The notes under the pieces: model-generated
What the model was told of the DNA's origin: nothing
What the model saw: only the letters and a program-made list of their open reading frames with translations
The model's database searches: none
Translations under genes and position numbers: made by a program
Shown: piece after piece, positions 33,412 to 42,070 of the stretch
How the letters are laid out: the number at the start of each line of letters is the position of its first letter
Position numbering within the stretch: the first letter of the stretch is position 1
NCBI RefSeq assembly: GCF_020181355.1
Contig: NZ_CP084004.1
Location: 806,001 to 870,000 of the forward strand
Source of the DNA: Collinsella aerofaciens
Lineage (GTDB): Bacteria; Actinomycetota; Coriobacteriia; Coriobacteriales; Coriobacteriaceae
Length of the DNA: 64,000 nt
Direction: 5' to 3'

Positions 33412-34599
33412 ATGTTCAACACCATTATCATTACGGTCAAGACGCTGCTGCGCCGGCCGAGCACGTGGGTTTGGGGCGCGATCTTTCCCGTCGCGCTTTC
33501 CACGATGTTCATGTTTATGTTTGCGAACCTCAGCTCCGACGGCAAGATCGACCCGGTGCCGGTGGCCGTTGTCGCTGACGAAGCCTGGGACGCCTCGACC
33601 TTTAAGGATGTGGCGACGTCGCTTGCCAAGGAGGGCGACGACCAGCTGCTCGAGATCCACGAGTGCGACGATGCAGCCGACGCGAACCGTGCGCTTAAGG
33701 CCGGCGAGGTCGCGGGCATCTATACGGTCGACGACGCGGGCACGCCCAAGCTCACGCTGCTTTCGAGCTATGACAACTCGCGCGCCTCGTCGGTGCTCAC
33801 CGACCGCAGCATTCTGGAGACGGTGGCAAGCTCGTATACGCAAAATGCCGAGCTCATGTCCCAGATTGCCCAGGACAACCCGGCGGCGTTCGCCGACCCG
33901 GAGGCGGTTGCGCGCGCCCTGTCGCTAGAGGGCGGCACCCGCCGCGTTAGCCTGACGCGCACCACGCCCGATGGCACGGTCATCTACTACTACGCGCTCT
34001 TTGGCCTGGTTGCGATGATGTCTGCCGAGTTTGCTGCCTTGAGCGTCGTCGATTTGCAGCCCAATCTGTCGGGCCTTGGCGCGCGCCGCTGCGTGGGCGG
34101 CCTTTCCAAGACGGCGTCGCTGGCCGGCATCTTTGTCGGCTCGTGGCTGGTCTCCTTCGCCTCGATGACGATCGCGATTGGCTATGTGCGCCTGGTCGTG
34201 GGCGTCGACTTTGGCGGGCGCGAGGGACTGTGTCTGGTGGGCGGCGCCGCTTCCGCGCTTGCCGCCACGGGCCTGGGGCTCTTTGTGGGCACGCTTCCCG
34301 TTAAGGGCGGCAAGGCGTCCAAGTCCGGCATCCTTACGGGCTTTGCTACCACGTGCGCCCTGTTCGCCGGCCTCTACGGCGAGCCGGCGATGGCGCTTGC
34401 CGACGACGTCGCCCGCGCCTGCCCTGCCGAGTGCTGGCTCAACCCCGTCAAGCTTATCTGCGACATGTTCAACCGCCTGTATTTCTTTGAGGACCTGGGC
34501 CCCTTTGCCGTTCGCGCCGGCGCACTGGTCCTTATGGCGCTGCTGTTCGTTGCCGCCGCCACGCTGATCTTTGGAAGGAGCCGCTATGAGCACCTTTAA
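33412..34599 (+). CDS. ABC-2 type permease (subunit 1)
   Basis: A 395-residue membrane protein. One N-terminal helix is followed by a large extracytoplasmic domain (~40-195, rich in Asp/Ala/Lys), then about five helices from residue 185 to the end, as in ABC-2 exporters of the YhgE/Pip or DrrB type. It starts nine bases after the ATPase gene with GGGGACAG upstream, and its last codons overlap the start of the second permease. The substrate is unknown. Confidence 0.88.
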   Translation: MFNTIIITVKTLLRRPSTWVWGAIFPVALSTMFMFMFANLSSDGKIDPVPVAVVADEAWDASTFKDVATSLAKEGDDQLLEIHECDDAADANRALKAGEVAGIYTVDDAGTPKLTLLSSYDNSRASSVLTDRSILETVASSYTQNAELMSQIAQDNPAAFADPEAVARALSLEGGTRRVSLTRTTPDGTVIYYYALFGLVAMMSAEFAALSVVDLQPNLSGLGARRCVGGLSKTASLAGIFVGSWLVSFASMTIAIGYVRLVVGVDFGGREGLCLVGGAASALAATGLGLFVGTLPVKGGKASKSGILTGFATTCALFAGLYGEPAMALADDVARACPAECWLNPVKLICDMFNRLYFFEDLGPFAVRAGALVLMALLFVAAATLIFGRSRYEHL

Positions 34600-35791
34600 G
34601 ACCGCGCTTCGCATGGCGCTGGCGCACCCGTTCTACCTGCTCATCTATACGGTGTTCATCTCGCTCATGGGCGTATTCATCGCGGCATCGGTGAGCTGGA
34701 ACTCGTCGCAGCTCACCGAGTACAAGCCCTACGATGCCAACGTGATTGTGGTCGACCGCGACGACAGCGACCTTTCGCGTGCGCTTACCAAGCATCTGGG
34801 TTCGCGCTTTGAGCTGGTCACGGGCGTCGGCGACGACACCTACGACCTTGCGGACGCGCTCTCCAAGAGCAACAGCGCCAAGGGCAGCGCCGACTGCGTG
34901 TTCTTTATCCCGGAGGGGTTTGAGGGCGACCTCGTTGCGGCCGCTCGCGCGGGGGAGTCCCTGCCCAAACTCGACGTGACGTACGGCTCCGGCACCATGG
35001 CGGCGGCGCTTTCGTCTGCCGAGGCCTCGCGCTGGATCTCGCTCGCGGGCGCTGCGGCGGCACTTGAGCCCACTGCCTCCAACGGTGACGTCGCCAAGGC
35101 GGCCGAGCATGCGGCCGCGAAGCGTGCGGAGGTCGAGATCGATCAGGTCAAGGTCGACTCGACGGCCGCCGCCACGCTCGAGTCGTATTTCAACTTTGGT
35201 GCGTACGCGATTATCTCGTCGGTCATCGTGTCAGTGGGTCTGGTGTTCTCGGGCATGAACGAGCCCGAGCGCGTGCGTCGTATGGATGCCGGTCCAATCT
35301 CCGAGCGCCGGCGCTCGCTTGCCGTGTTTGCGGCCGCCGCCGTGATCACCGTCTGCATCTGGTTTGTGTCGAGCATGATGGGCGTCGTGGGCTTTGCCGG
35401 TGCGGTCGCTGAGGTTGGCGTGGACCGTGTGTGCTTGGCGCTGGCAGCGACGTTTGCCCTGGCGTGCACGCCGCTGGCCGTTGGCTTTGCGCTGTCGAGC
35501 CTGGGTGCGCGCGAGGAGCTGCTCAACGGCGTGGGCAACTTACTCGGCATGCTCATGACGTTTTTGGGCGGCGCCTGGATGCCGCTGTCGCTCATGGGCT
35601 CGGCCGTGCAGACCGTGGCGCATTTTGTGCCGACATATTGGGTGAACGACGCGATCAGCAAGGCGCTCGCCTCGGATTTAACGTCCACCGTGCTGGGCGA
35701 CATCGCCTGCGACCTGGGCGTCACGGCACTCTTCGCCGTGGCCATCGCCGCCGCAGGCCTCGCCCTCGCACGCACCAAATCCCGCGTCTAG
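34586..35791 (+). CDS. ABC-2 type permease (subunit 2)
   Basis: A 401-residue paralogue of the upstream permease with the same layout: N-terminal helix (MALAHPFYLLIYTVFISLMG), a soluble outer domain (~45-205) and about six C-terminal helices. A GGAAGGAG ribosome site at 34573-34580 fixes the ATG at 34586; the start lies inside the upstream gene, so the two permeases are probably made in equal amounts as a heterodimer. A hairpin follows the stop. Confidence 0.88.
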   Translation: MSTFKTALRMALAHPFYLLIYTVFISLMGVFIAASVSWNSSQLTEYKPYDANVIVVDRDDSDLSRALTKHLGSRFELVTGVGDDTYDLADALSKSNSAKGSADCVFFIPEGFEGDLVAAARAGESLPKLDVTYGSGTMAAALSSAEASRWISLAGAAAALEPTASNGDVAKAAEHAAAKRAEVEIDQVKVDSTAAATLESYFNFGAYAIISSVIVSVGLVFSGMNEPERVRRMDAGPISERRRSLAVFAAAAVITVCIWFVSSMMGVVGFAGAVAEVGVDRVCLALAATFALACTPLAVGFALSSLGAREELLNGVGNLLGMLMTFLGGAWMPLSLMGSAVQTVAHFVPTYWVNDAISKALASDLTSTVLGDIACDLGVTALFAVAIAAAGLALARTKSRV

Positions 35792-35793
35792 CC

Positions 35794-35828
35794 ACCTAGT
35801 CATTTAAGAGCGTCCCCAATGACTAGGT
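35794..35828 (+). terminator. Hairpin after the ABC operon
   Basis: An 11-bp stem ACCTAGTCATT/AATGACTAGGT with loop TAAGAGCGTCCCC. The loop and one arm reappear after another gene at 44306-44337. No T run follows. Confidence 0.55.
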
Positions 35829-35909
35829 GTCGCGCTTGACTTTGACCCTACTTTAACGGGTACCATCCTCTTATGTCTGTAACGCCATATAGACCGAGGG
35901 GATAGATCT

Positions 35910-37115
35910 ATGACCGCAACTGCACCCGCAGCACCCGCTAAGGTGTACTTCACCAACCTGCGCACGCATGCTCGCGAGAGCCAGCTCGACAAGCTCAAGC
36001 GCCTCATCCGTCACGCCGGAATTGAGCAGATCGACTTTGAGAACAAGTTCGTCGCCATCAAGATTCACTTTGGCGAGTTGGGCAACCTGAGCTTTTTGCG
36101 CCCCAACTACGCTCGCGCCGTCGCGGATGTCGTGAAGGAGCTGGGCGGCAAGCCCTTCCTCACCGACTGCAACACGCTCTATGTGGGTAGCCGCAAAAAC
36201 GCGCTCGAGCACATCGACACCGCCTACCAGAACGGTTTTACCCCGTATGCCACGGGTTGCCAGATCATCATCGCCGACGGTCTCAAGGGCACCGACGAGG
36301 CGCTCGTCCCGGTCGAGGGCGGCGAGTACGTGCGCGAGGCCAAGATCGGTCAGGCACTCATGGATGCCGATATCGTGATTAGCCTCACCCACTTTAAGGG
36401 CCATGAGCAGGCCGGCTTTGGCGGCGCCATGAAGAATCTGGGCATGGGTGGCGGCAGCCGTGCCGGCAAGATGGAGCAGCATGCCGCCGGCAAGCCGAAC
36501 GTCGCGACCGAGCACTGCGTTGGCTGCCGTGCCTGCGAAAAGATCTGTGCGCACAACGCCATCTCGTTTGACGATACCCGCGAGCGCGAGCTTGCCAACG
36601 GCAACACCCGCACGGTGCACGTGGCCGCCATCGACCACGATCGCTGCGTGGGTTGCGGACGCTGCATTGCGGCATGCAACCAGGACTGCATCAAGCCCGG
36701 CTATGACGCTGCGGCCGACGTGCTCAACTGCAAGATCGCCGAGTACACCAAGGCCGTCGTCGACGGCCGCCCGAGCTTCCACATCTCGCTTGCCATGGAT
36801 ATCAGCCCCAACTGCGATTGCCATCCCGAAAACGACACGCCTATCGTCAACGATATCGGCATGTTCGCGAGCTTCGACCCGGTCGCCATCGACCAGGCCT
36901 GTGCCGATGCCGTCATGGCATCCGAGCCGCTGCCCAACACCGAGCTCACCGATAGCGCCGCCAAGATGGAGCATAACCACGAGCATCTGGAGGGCGAGCA
37001 GGCCAAGGACCCCTTCTGCATCACGCATCCCGACACCGACTGGCGCGCCTGTATCGCACACGCCGAGAAGATCGGCCTGGGCACGAGCAAGTACGAGCTC
37101 ATCGAGGTCAAGTAG
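35910..37115 (+). CDS. DUF362 protein with two [4Fe-4S] clusters
   Basis: A 401-residue cytoplasmic protein. The DUF362 domain covers about 10-190, including KIHFGELGN, FLTDCNTLY and the glycine-rich HFKGHEQAGFGGAMKNLGMG. A ferredoxin insert follows with CVGCRACEKICAHNAI (~208) and CVGCGRCIAACNQDC (~250). The rest returns to DUF362 sequence. The family is widespread in anaerobes; its reaction is unknown, and electron transfer is inferred from the clusters. GAGGGG lies nine bases before the ATG. It is a single gene with its own terminator. Confidence 0.9.
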   Translation: MTATAPAAPAKVYFTNLRTHARESQLDKLKRLIRHAGIEQIDFENKFVAIKIHFGELGNLSFLRPNYARAVADVVKELGGKPFLTDCNTLYVGSRKNALEHIDTAYQNGFTPYATGCQIIIADGLKGTDEALVPVEGGEYVREAKIGQALMDADIVISLTHFKGHEQAGFGGAMKNLGMGGGSRAGKMEQHAAGKPNVATEHCVGCRACEKICAHNAISFDDTRERELANGNTRTVHVAAIDHDRCVGCGRCIAACNQDCIKPGYDAAADVLNCKIAEYTKAVVDGRPSFHISLAMDISPNCDCHPENDTPIVNDIGMFASFDPVAIDQACADAVMASEPLPNTELTDSAAKMEHNHEHLEGEQAKDPFCITHPDTDWRACIAHAEKIGLGTSKYELIEVK

Positions 37116-37163
37116 CGCCTAGTTATTGGACAAATGAAGCGCTTTTCTGGCGCAAGTAGAGCA

Positions 37164-37200
37164 AAAGCCGCCCGTGGGCACAGCGCTCACGGGCGGCTTT
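37164..37200 (+). terminator. Terminator after the DUF362 gene
   Basis: A 13-bp stem AAAGCCGCCCGTG/CACGGGCGGCTTT. The gap 37201-37366 beyond it shows nothing I recognise. Confidence 0.8.
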
Positions 37201-37366
37201 CCGGAAGTATGCGGCAAATTTCGAGACCGCCGAGCACACGACGTTTTTTGGCAACAAAACCCCTGATAAATTGTTGGTAAAACTGCGGTCTGGACGGGCT
37301 TCCCGAGATTTTCCCCGCACTTCCGAAAATAGGGGGTCAGATAGACCAGTAAACCGTACTATTTGC

Positions 37367-38332
37367 CTAAAAATACTCGTCGAGGAAGTTGTTGACTGTG
37401 TTCCAGTAGAGCTCGGGGTCAACTTGCGCACTCTTGGCGTGGGTGGCGCCATGGATGGTGAGCTTTTGCTTGACCTTGCTGGCGCACGCGTCGTAGTTTT
37501 GGTCGAGCATGCTGTACGGCACAAAGGTGTCCTGGTCGCCGTGGATAAACAGCATGGGAACCGTCGCGTGTTTGAGTTGCTCCACGCTGCTCGCCTTATG
37601 AAAGTCGTAGCCCGCGCGCACGTTGCACACCAAGTCTGCTACATCGAGCAAGGGAAAGCTGGGCAGGCCGAACACGTCCTTGAGCTGCAGAGAAAACTCG
37701 TCCCAAACACTCGTATAACCGCAGTCCTCGATAATGCATTTCACGTTTGCGGGCAGAGATTCCCCCGCGACGTTCATGGCGGTTGCCGCACCCATCGACT
37801 CGCCAAAGACCAGGATGCGCGCCTCGGGGTCAGCTGCGACGATCCGCCCAATCCATGCGACGATGTCGAGGCGCTCGGGCCAGCCCATGCCGATATAGTC
37901 GCCGCCGGAGCGCTCGTGGGCGCGGGCGGCGGGTGCGAGTACGTTCATGCCGCGGTCATGGAATCGTTTGGCGTATCGGGCCATGCCGATGGGCTCGTTG
38001 GTATATCCATGTAGGCAGATAGCGTAATCGTGCGTGCTCTCTGGGGCGGCAAAATACCAAGCGGCGAGCTCGGTTCCGTCATCTGCGGTAAGGCTGCTGC
38101 TCTTGCGGTTGTCCTTAAACCACGCCCGCGCCTCGGTGTCCTCGGCATCCATCTGTTCGCCCTTTTCGGCGTCCTTGCCATCCTGCATCATCTTCATGGT
38201 GTATGGCGCGCGGGGATTCAGCGCGAAGTCAAACAGAAAGTTGCCGGCAAATCCGAGCAGCGCAACGACAACCACCAGCGCAACGATGCCGGCTATCTTG
38301 AGCTTTCGATGGGAACGTGCGTTTTGAGCCAT
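37367..38332 (-). CDS. Membrane-anchored alpha/beta hydrolase
   Basis: A 321-residue hydrolase. A single N-terminal helix (~12-35) after a basic start would anchor it with the catalytic domain outside. The fold shows the oxyanion region CLHGYTNEP, the nucleophile elbow VFGESMGAATA (Ser), HGDQDTFVP (Asp) and GATHAKS (His), so the triad is complete. It resembles YqkD/BAAT-like extracytoplasmic esterases; the substrate is unknown. A pair of palindromes in the divergent promoter region may control it. Confidence 0.9.
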   Translation of the reverse strand: MAQNARSHRKLKIAGIVALVVVVALLGFAGNFLFDFALNPRAPYTMKMMQDGKDAEKGEQMDAEDTEARAWFKDNRKSSSLTADDGTELAAWYFAAPESTHDYAICLHGYTNEPIGMARYAKRFHDRGMNVLAPAARAHERSGGDYIGMGWPERLDIVAWIGRIVAADPEARILVFGESMGAATAMNVAGESLPANVKCIIEDCGYTSVWDEFSLQLKDVFGLPSFPLLDVADLVCNVRAGYDFHKASSVEQLKHATVPMLFIHGDQDTFVPYSMLDQNYDACASKVKQKLTIHGATHAKSAQVDPELYWNTVNNFLDEYF

Positions 38333-38352
38333 GCGGTATTCTCCTATAAGAT

Positions 38353-38411
38353 GTTAATACATCAACATTTAATGCAAGCGCATTATGGACGTTCGCCGTT
38401 GATGCGTCAAC
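38353..38411. promoter_or_regulatory. Two related palindromes in the hydrolase/hlyIII promoter region
   Basis: GTTAATACATCAAC (38353-38366, complement GTTGATGTATTAAC) and GTTGATGCGTCAAC (38398-38411) are two versions of one 14-base palindrome, 45 bases apart, between divergent genes. They look like paired operator sites. Confidence 0.5.
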
Positions 38412-38518
38412 AGGCAAAGAATGGGTAAACAAAGGGTCACGTATGGTGCAAATTTCGCACGTACCTAGACGCTTTGATATAGTGTTGAGAACTCTTTACG
38501 TTGGAGGATGTAACCGGC

Positions 38519-39202
38519 ATGTCCGATTCGAGCGACAGTTCTAAGCCGCGACCCAAGACCGCGGCCGTTCCACACTACACGGTGGGCGAGGAGATCATGA
38601 ACTCCGTCACCCATGGTGTCGGCTGCCTGCTGGGTATCGCGGGCCTGGTGCTCCTGATCGTATTCGCCGCCCTGCGCGGCGGAGGCCCGGCCCATATGGC
38701 CGCGGCGATTGTCTATGGCGTCAGCATTATCCTCGAATACCTAGCCTCCACGCTCTACCACGCGATTCAGCCCGCGCGCGCCAAGCGCGTGTTTCGCATC
38801 ATCGACCACAGCTGCATCTACCTGCTCATAGCCGGCAGCTATACGCCGTTTTGCCTCATCACGCTCGCAAACGACGGCGGCGCTGTGCTGTTCTTTGCCG
38901 TATGGGCCATCGCCATCATCGGCATCGCCCTCGAGTGCTTCCTACGCGAGCGCCAGCCGCATTGGGTAAGCGGCCTGGTCTACCTGCTGATGGGCTGGCT
39001 CGTTGTCTTTAAGCTGCCCGAACTTGTTGCGCTGCTCAATCCCGTGGCACTTGCCCTGCTCGCCGTCGGCGGCGTGTGCTACACCGCGGGCGTGCCGTTC
39101 TATATCGCCAAAAACGTGCGCTATCTGCACAGCGTGTTTCACCTGTGGGTGCTCGCCGGCAGCATCTTCCAGTTCATGGCGGTGATCCTCTTCGTAATCT
39201 AG
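38519..39202 (+). CDS. HlyIII / adiponectin-receptor family membrane protein
   Basis: A 227-residue protein with seven hydrophobic helices. Family residues for a zinc site are visible: the SxxxH of ASTLYHAI, the D of IDHSCIYLLIAGSYTPF and the HxxxH of LHSVFHLWV. The family (called hemolysin III in bacteria) relates to eukaryotic progestin/adiponectin receptors with ceramidase-type folds; the name hemolysin should not be taken literally. GGAGG is 11 bases before ATG 38519; the frame's earlier start contains no conserved residues. Confidence 0.92.
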   Translation: MSDSSDSSKPRPKTAAVPHYTVGEEIMNSVTHGVGCLLGIAGLVLLIVFAALRGGGPAHMAAAIVYGVSIILEYLASTLYHAIQPARAKRVFRIIDHSCIYLLIAGSYTPFCLITLANDGGAVLFFAVWAIAIIGIALECFLRERQPHWVSGLVYLLMGWLVVFKLPELVALLNPVALALLAVGGVCYTAGVPFYIAKNVRYLHSVFHLWVLAGSIFQFMAVILFVI

Positions 39203-39312
39203 CGACCATGCCTGCGCGCCCGCGTTCTCGTTTGGGCGCCGGTGCAATTGCCGTATCCGCCATCAACGTTTTAACCTGACGTCCCGAATCTTGGAGGTTC
39301 GAGAAACTCCCG

Positions 39313-40686
39313 ATGGACATAACCATCTCCCTTATCACCACCCTCGTTTTGACCCTCATCAACGGCTACTTCTCTATGTCCGAGATGGCGCTCACCACGG
39401 CCAAGCGCGCCGTGTTGGAGCACGAGGCCGAGGAAGGCGACAAGCGCGCCGAGCGTGCCATTAAGCTGGCTGCCGACTCCGACCAGCTGCTCGCCACCAT
39501 CCAGGTCGCCATCACGCTCGTGGGCTTCGCCTCGTCCGCCGTCGCCTCGACGAGTCTGTCCGACCCGCTCGCCACGTGGCTCATGAGCTTTGGCATCGCG
39601 CCGCTCTCCGCCATCGCGCGCGGCCTGGCGCCGGTCATCATCACCGTCGCGGTCGCCTTCGTGTCCATCGTGATCGGCGAGCTCGTCCCCAAGCGCATCG
39701 GCCTGGCCAATGCCGAGGGCGTGTCCAAGCAGGTCGTGGGACCGTTGTCGTTTTTCCAAAAGATCGCCCGTCCGCTCGTGTGGCTGACCGGCGCCTGCTC
39801 CGATGGCCTGGCCCGCATCCTGCGCATCAAGAGCGCCGACGACCGCCAAAACGTCTCGGAAGAAGAGATCAAGTACATGGTCTCGGAGCAGGACGACCTG
39901 CTCGACGAGGAAAAGCGTATGATCCACGAGATCTTTGACTTGGGCGATACCGTTGCCCGCGAGGTCATGGTGCCGCGCGTGGACACCACCATGTGCGAGG
40001 ACGACGAGACGGTCGCCGACGTGCTGTCCACCATGCGCCAGACCGGCTTCAGCCGCATCCCCGTCTATCACGAGGATCCCGACAACGTCGCCGGCATTGC
40101 GCACATCAAGGACCTGATCCAACCCGCGCTCGACGGCAAGGGTGACCAGCCCATCGCCGGCTTTTTGCGCGACGCCACCTTTGTGCCCGACACCAAGGAC
40201 ATCCTGCCGCTACTGTCCGAGATGCAGACCTCGCACGACCAGATCGTGGTGGTCGTGGACGAGTACGGCGGCACGGCCGGCATTATCACCATCGAGGATA
40301 TCGTCGAGGAGATCGTCGGCGAGATCGAGGACGAGTTCGACCCCGACAACAAGTACCTCACGCGCCTTTCGCGCCGCGAGTGGCTCGTTGATGGGCGTTT
40401 TTCGTGCGATGACGCGATTGAGCTTGGTTGGCCGCTCGAGGAAAGCGATGATTATGAGACCATCGCCGGCTGGATTTTGGAGCTTTGCGACTCGGTGCCC
40501 GACATCGGAGAGGTGTTTGAGGTCGCGGGGTACAAGTTTAAAGTTCAGTCGATGCGTGGCCAGCGCATCTCGCTCATTCGCGTGATCGCTCCGGCCGAAA
40601 CCGATAAGAAGGATTCCGAGTCTTCGGCAGAGAAGCCGGCGGCGTCGGGTGCGGGCTCTGTGGATCCGCACGATGGCGACGAGTAG
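39313..40686 (+). CDS. CNNM/CorC-family protein (DUF21 - CBS pair - transporter-associated domain)
   Basis: A 457-residue protein with a DUF21 membrane domain (1-~190; NGYFSMSEMALTTAKR, then IVIGELVPKRIGL), two CBS domains (~205-335; REVMVPRVDTTM, VDEYGGTAGIITIEDIVEE) and a C-terminal CorC/HlyC domain (~350-440). Members are now linked to magnesium or other cation efflux and homeostasis, which would fit the magnesium genes 4-7 kb downstream. The last ~30 residues are polar and low-complexity. It is followed 24 bases later by the CphA-N-like gene. Confidence 0.9.
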   Translation: MDITISLITTLVLTLINGYFSMSEMALTTAKRAVLEHEAEEGDKRAERAIKLAADSDQLLATIQVAITLVGFASSAVASTSLSDPLATWLMSFGIAPLSAIARGLAPVIITVAVAFVSIVIGELVPKRIGLANAEGVSKQVVGPLSFFQKIARPLVWLTGACSDGLARILRIKSADDRQNVSEEEIKYMVSEQDDLLDEEKRMIHEIFDLGDTVAREVMVPRVDTTMCEDDETVADVLSTMRQTGFSRIPVYHEDPDNVAGIAHIKDLIQPALDGKGDQPIAGFLRDATFVPDTKDILPLLSEMQTSHDQIVVVVDEYGGTAGIITIEDIVEEIVGEIEDEFDPDNKYLTRLSRREWLVDGRFSCDDAIELGWPLEESDDYETIAGWILELCDSVPDIGEVFEVAGYKFKVQSMRGQRISLIRVIAPAETDKKDSESSAEKPAASGAGSVDPHDGDE

Positions 40687-40710
40687 GGCAAGGAAGAGTA
40701 GGGGAGAGTT

Positions 40711-41544
40711 ATGGCAGGCCTGTTCAACATCCTTAAGGTCACCGTCAGCGAGGACAAGATCTGCGCGCATGTGCTGGTGAACCCCGGCATGCCGCTCATG
40801 ACCTCGGAGGATATCGAGGCCACGGCGCGCGTGTATTACCTGGTGCCGGCGATTGCCAAGCACCTGTGCCTGGGTGATTCCGGTCGCGAGTTCCAGGACT
40901 GCATGGGCCAGACCGAGCTCTGCCACCTGCTGGAGCACGTGACGGTTGAGCTCATGAACGAGACCGGTCTTGCCGGTAGCATCTCGTGCGGCCGCACGCG
41001 CGTAAGCGAGCACGACGAGCGCGTCTTTGAGGTTGAGCTTTCGTGCCCCGATGACGCGCTGGCCATTGGTGCGCTGTCGTCGGCCACCTTTATGATGGAC
41101 TGGGCGTACCTGCACGCCGACCAGCCTGCCCCCGACGTGGAAGGCACGGTCGCGGGTCTGCGCAACCTGGTGTTGGGCATGCGCGCCGAGGCCGAGGGCA
41201 AGGATCCTCACGAGGCCGTCGCCGCTGCGAACGGCGAAGATGCTGCCGAGGACGAGGGCGCTGACGAGGGCGATGTGCCGGTCGACGCCGAGCTCGTTGC
41301 CGATGCGACCGCCGAGCCCGTTCCCGCCGAGCCCCAGGGCGTCCCCAACTTTGACGACGAGCCCCAGGTGGCGATTGATACCGAGGGCGCGGTTGCCGAG
41401 AACCACGAGGCCTCCGCTGCCGTCTTTGGCGGTGCTGCGACGGTTCCGGCAGGACCTGCGCATGAGGGCGGCCTGCCGCTCGTGGACGGCGCCGGCGAGG
41501 ACCCGGGTGCCACGGTGGCCATGCCGGCTATGCCCCAGGAGTAG
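40711..41544 (+). CDS. Free-standing cyanophycin-synthetase N-domain-like protein
   Basis: A 277-residue protein. Residues 1 to ~150 resemble the N-terminal domain of cyanophycin synthetase (CphA): HLCLGDSGREFQDC, then E69-L-C-H72-L-L-E75-H76, and a later ELSCPDDALAIGA region. The ATP-grasp and ligase domains of CphA are absent. Residues ~160-277 are low-complexity and strongly acidic (Asp/Glu/Ala/Pro), probably disordered. In some CphA enzymes the N domain is a hydrolase that trims polymer (family knowledge); the E-x-x-H-x-x-E-H pattern could bind a metal, but activity here is inference. The assignment rests on motif memory, not an alignment. GGGGAGAG precedes the ATG. Confidence 0.5.
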   Translation: MAGLFNILKVTVSEDKICAHVLVNPGMPLMTSEDIEATARVYYLVPAIAKHLCLGDSGREFQDCMGQTELCHLLEHVTVELMNETGLAGSISCGRTRVSEHDERVFEVELSCPDDALAIGALSSATFMMDWAYLHADQPAPDVEGTVAGLRNLVLGMRAEAEGKDPHEAVAAANGEDAAEDEGADEGDVPVDAELVADATAEPVPAEPQGVPNFDDEPQVAIDTEGAVAENHEASAAVFGGAATVPAGPAHEGGLPLVDGAGEDPGATVAMPAMPQE

Positions 41545-41680
41545 GCCTACGCGTTTATCACCATCACGTACCTGCGCCTTTGCCGTACGCAGATGAGCGG
41601 AGCGGCAAGTGATGCGCTGCGGGTATAATGGACAGCATTCAAACGGTGGGCACCGACGTGCCCGCAGGAGAGGAATGATC

Positions 41681-42070
41681 ATGGGTAAGACTTTCAGCTT
41701 TGTCTCCGGCGCACTTTTTGGTGCCGCTGCCGGCGCTATTGTCGGCGTTGCTCTGGCCCCGCGCTCGGGCGCCGAGACCCGCGCCATGGCTGCCGATATC
41801 GCCAACGACGCCTGGGACAATATGCGCGACACCTACGAGCACAGCGCCGAGGAGGCCCGTGCTGCGGTGAATGACTTTGGCCCGATGGTCGACGCCAAGA
41901 CCGACGACCTGCGCGCCAAGGTCGACCTGGCCCGCGAGCGCATGGACCAGCTGCGCGAGCAGCTCAACGACGCCATTTCGGGCGGCAACGTGACGCCTGC
42001 CGCCGACGTCGTGGTCGAGAACGCCGTCGAGGCTGATACCGAGGCTGCGGAGCCCTCGACCGAGGCATAA
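41681..42070 (+). CDS. YtxH-domain membrane protein
   Basis: A 129-residue protein with one N-terminal helix, SFVSGALFGAAAGAIVGVALAP, followed by the typical YtxH turn RSGAETRA, and a long amphipathic, probably coiled-coil helix (~35-105). The C-terminus is acidic. YtxH proteins are envelope- or stress-associated, with function unknown. GCAGGAGAGGA fixes ATG 41681. The stop overlaps the start of the PRC-barrel gene. Confidence 0.82.
   Translation: MGKTFSFVSGALFGAAAGAIVGVALAPRSGAETRAMAADIANDAWDNMRDTYEHSAEEARAAVNDFGPMVDAKTDDLRAKVDLARERMDQLREQLNDAISGGNVTPAADVVVENAVEADTEAAEPSTEA

Noticed and set aside
38519-39202. True hemolysin
   Set aside because: The HlyIII name is historical; the sequence shows the PAQR/HlyIII metal-site residues, with nothing specific to a pore-forming toxin.
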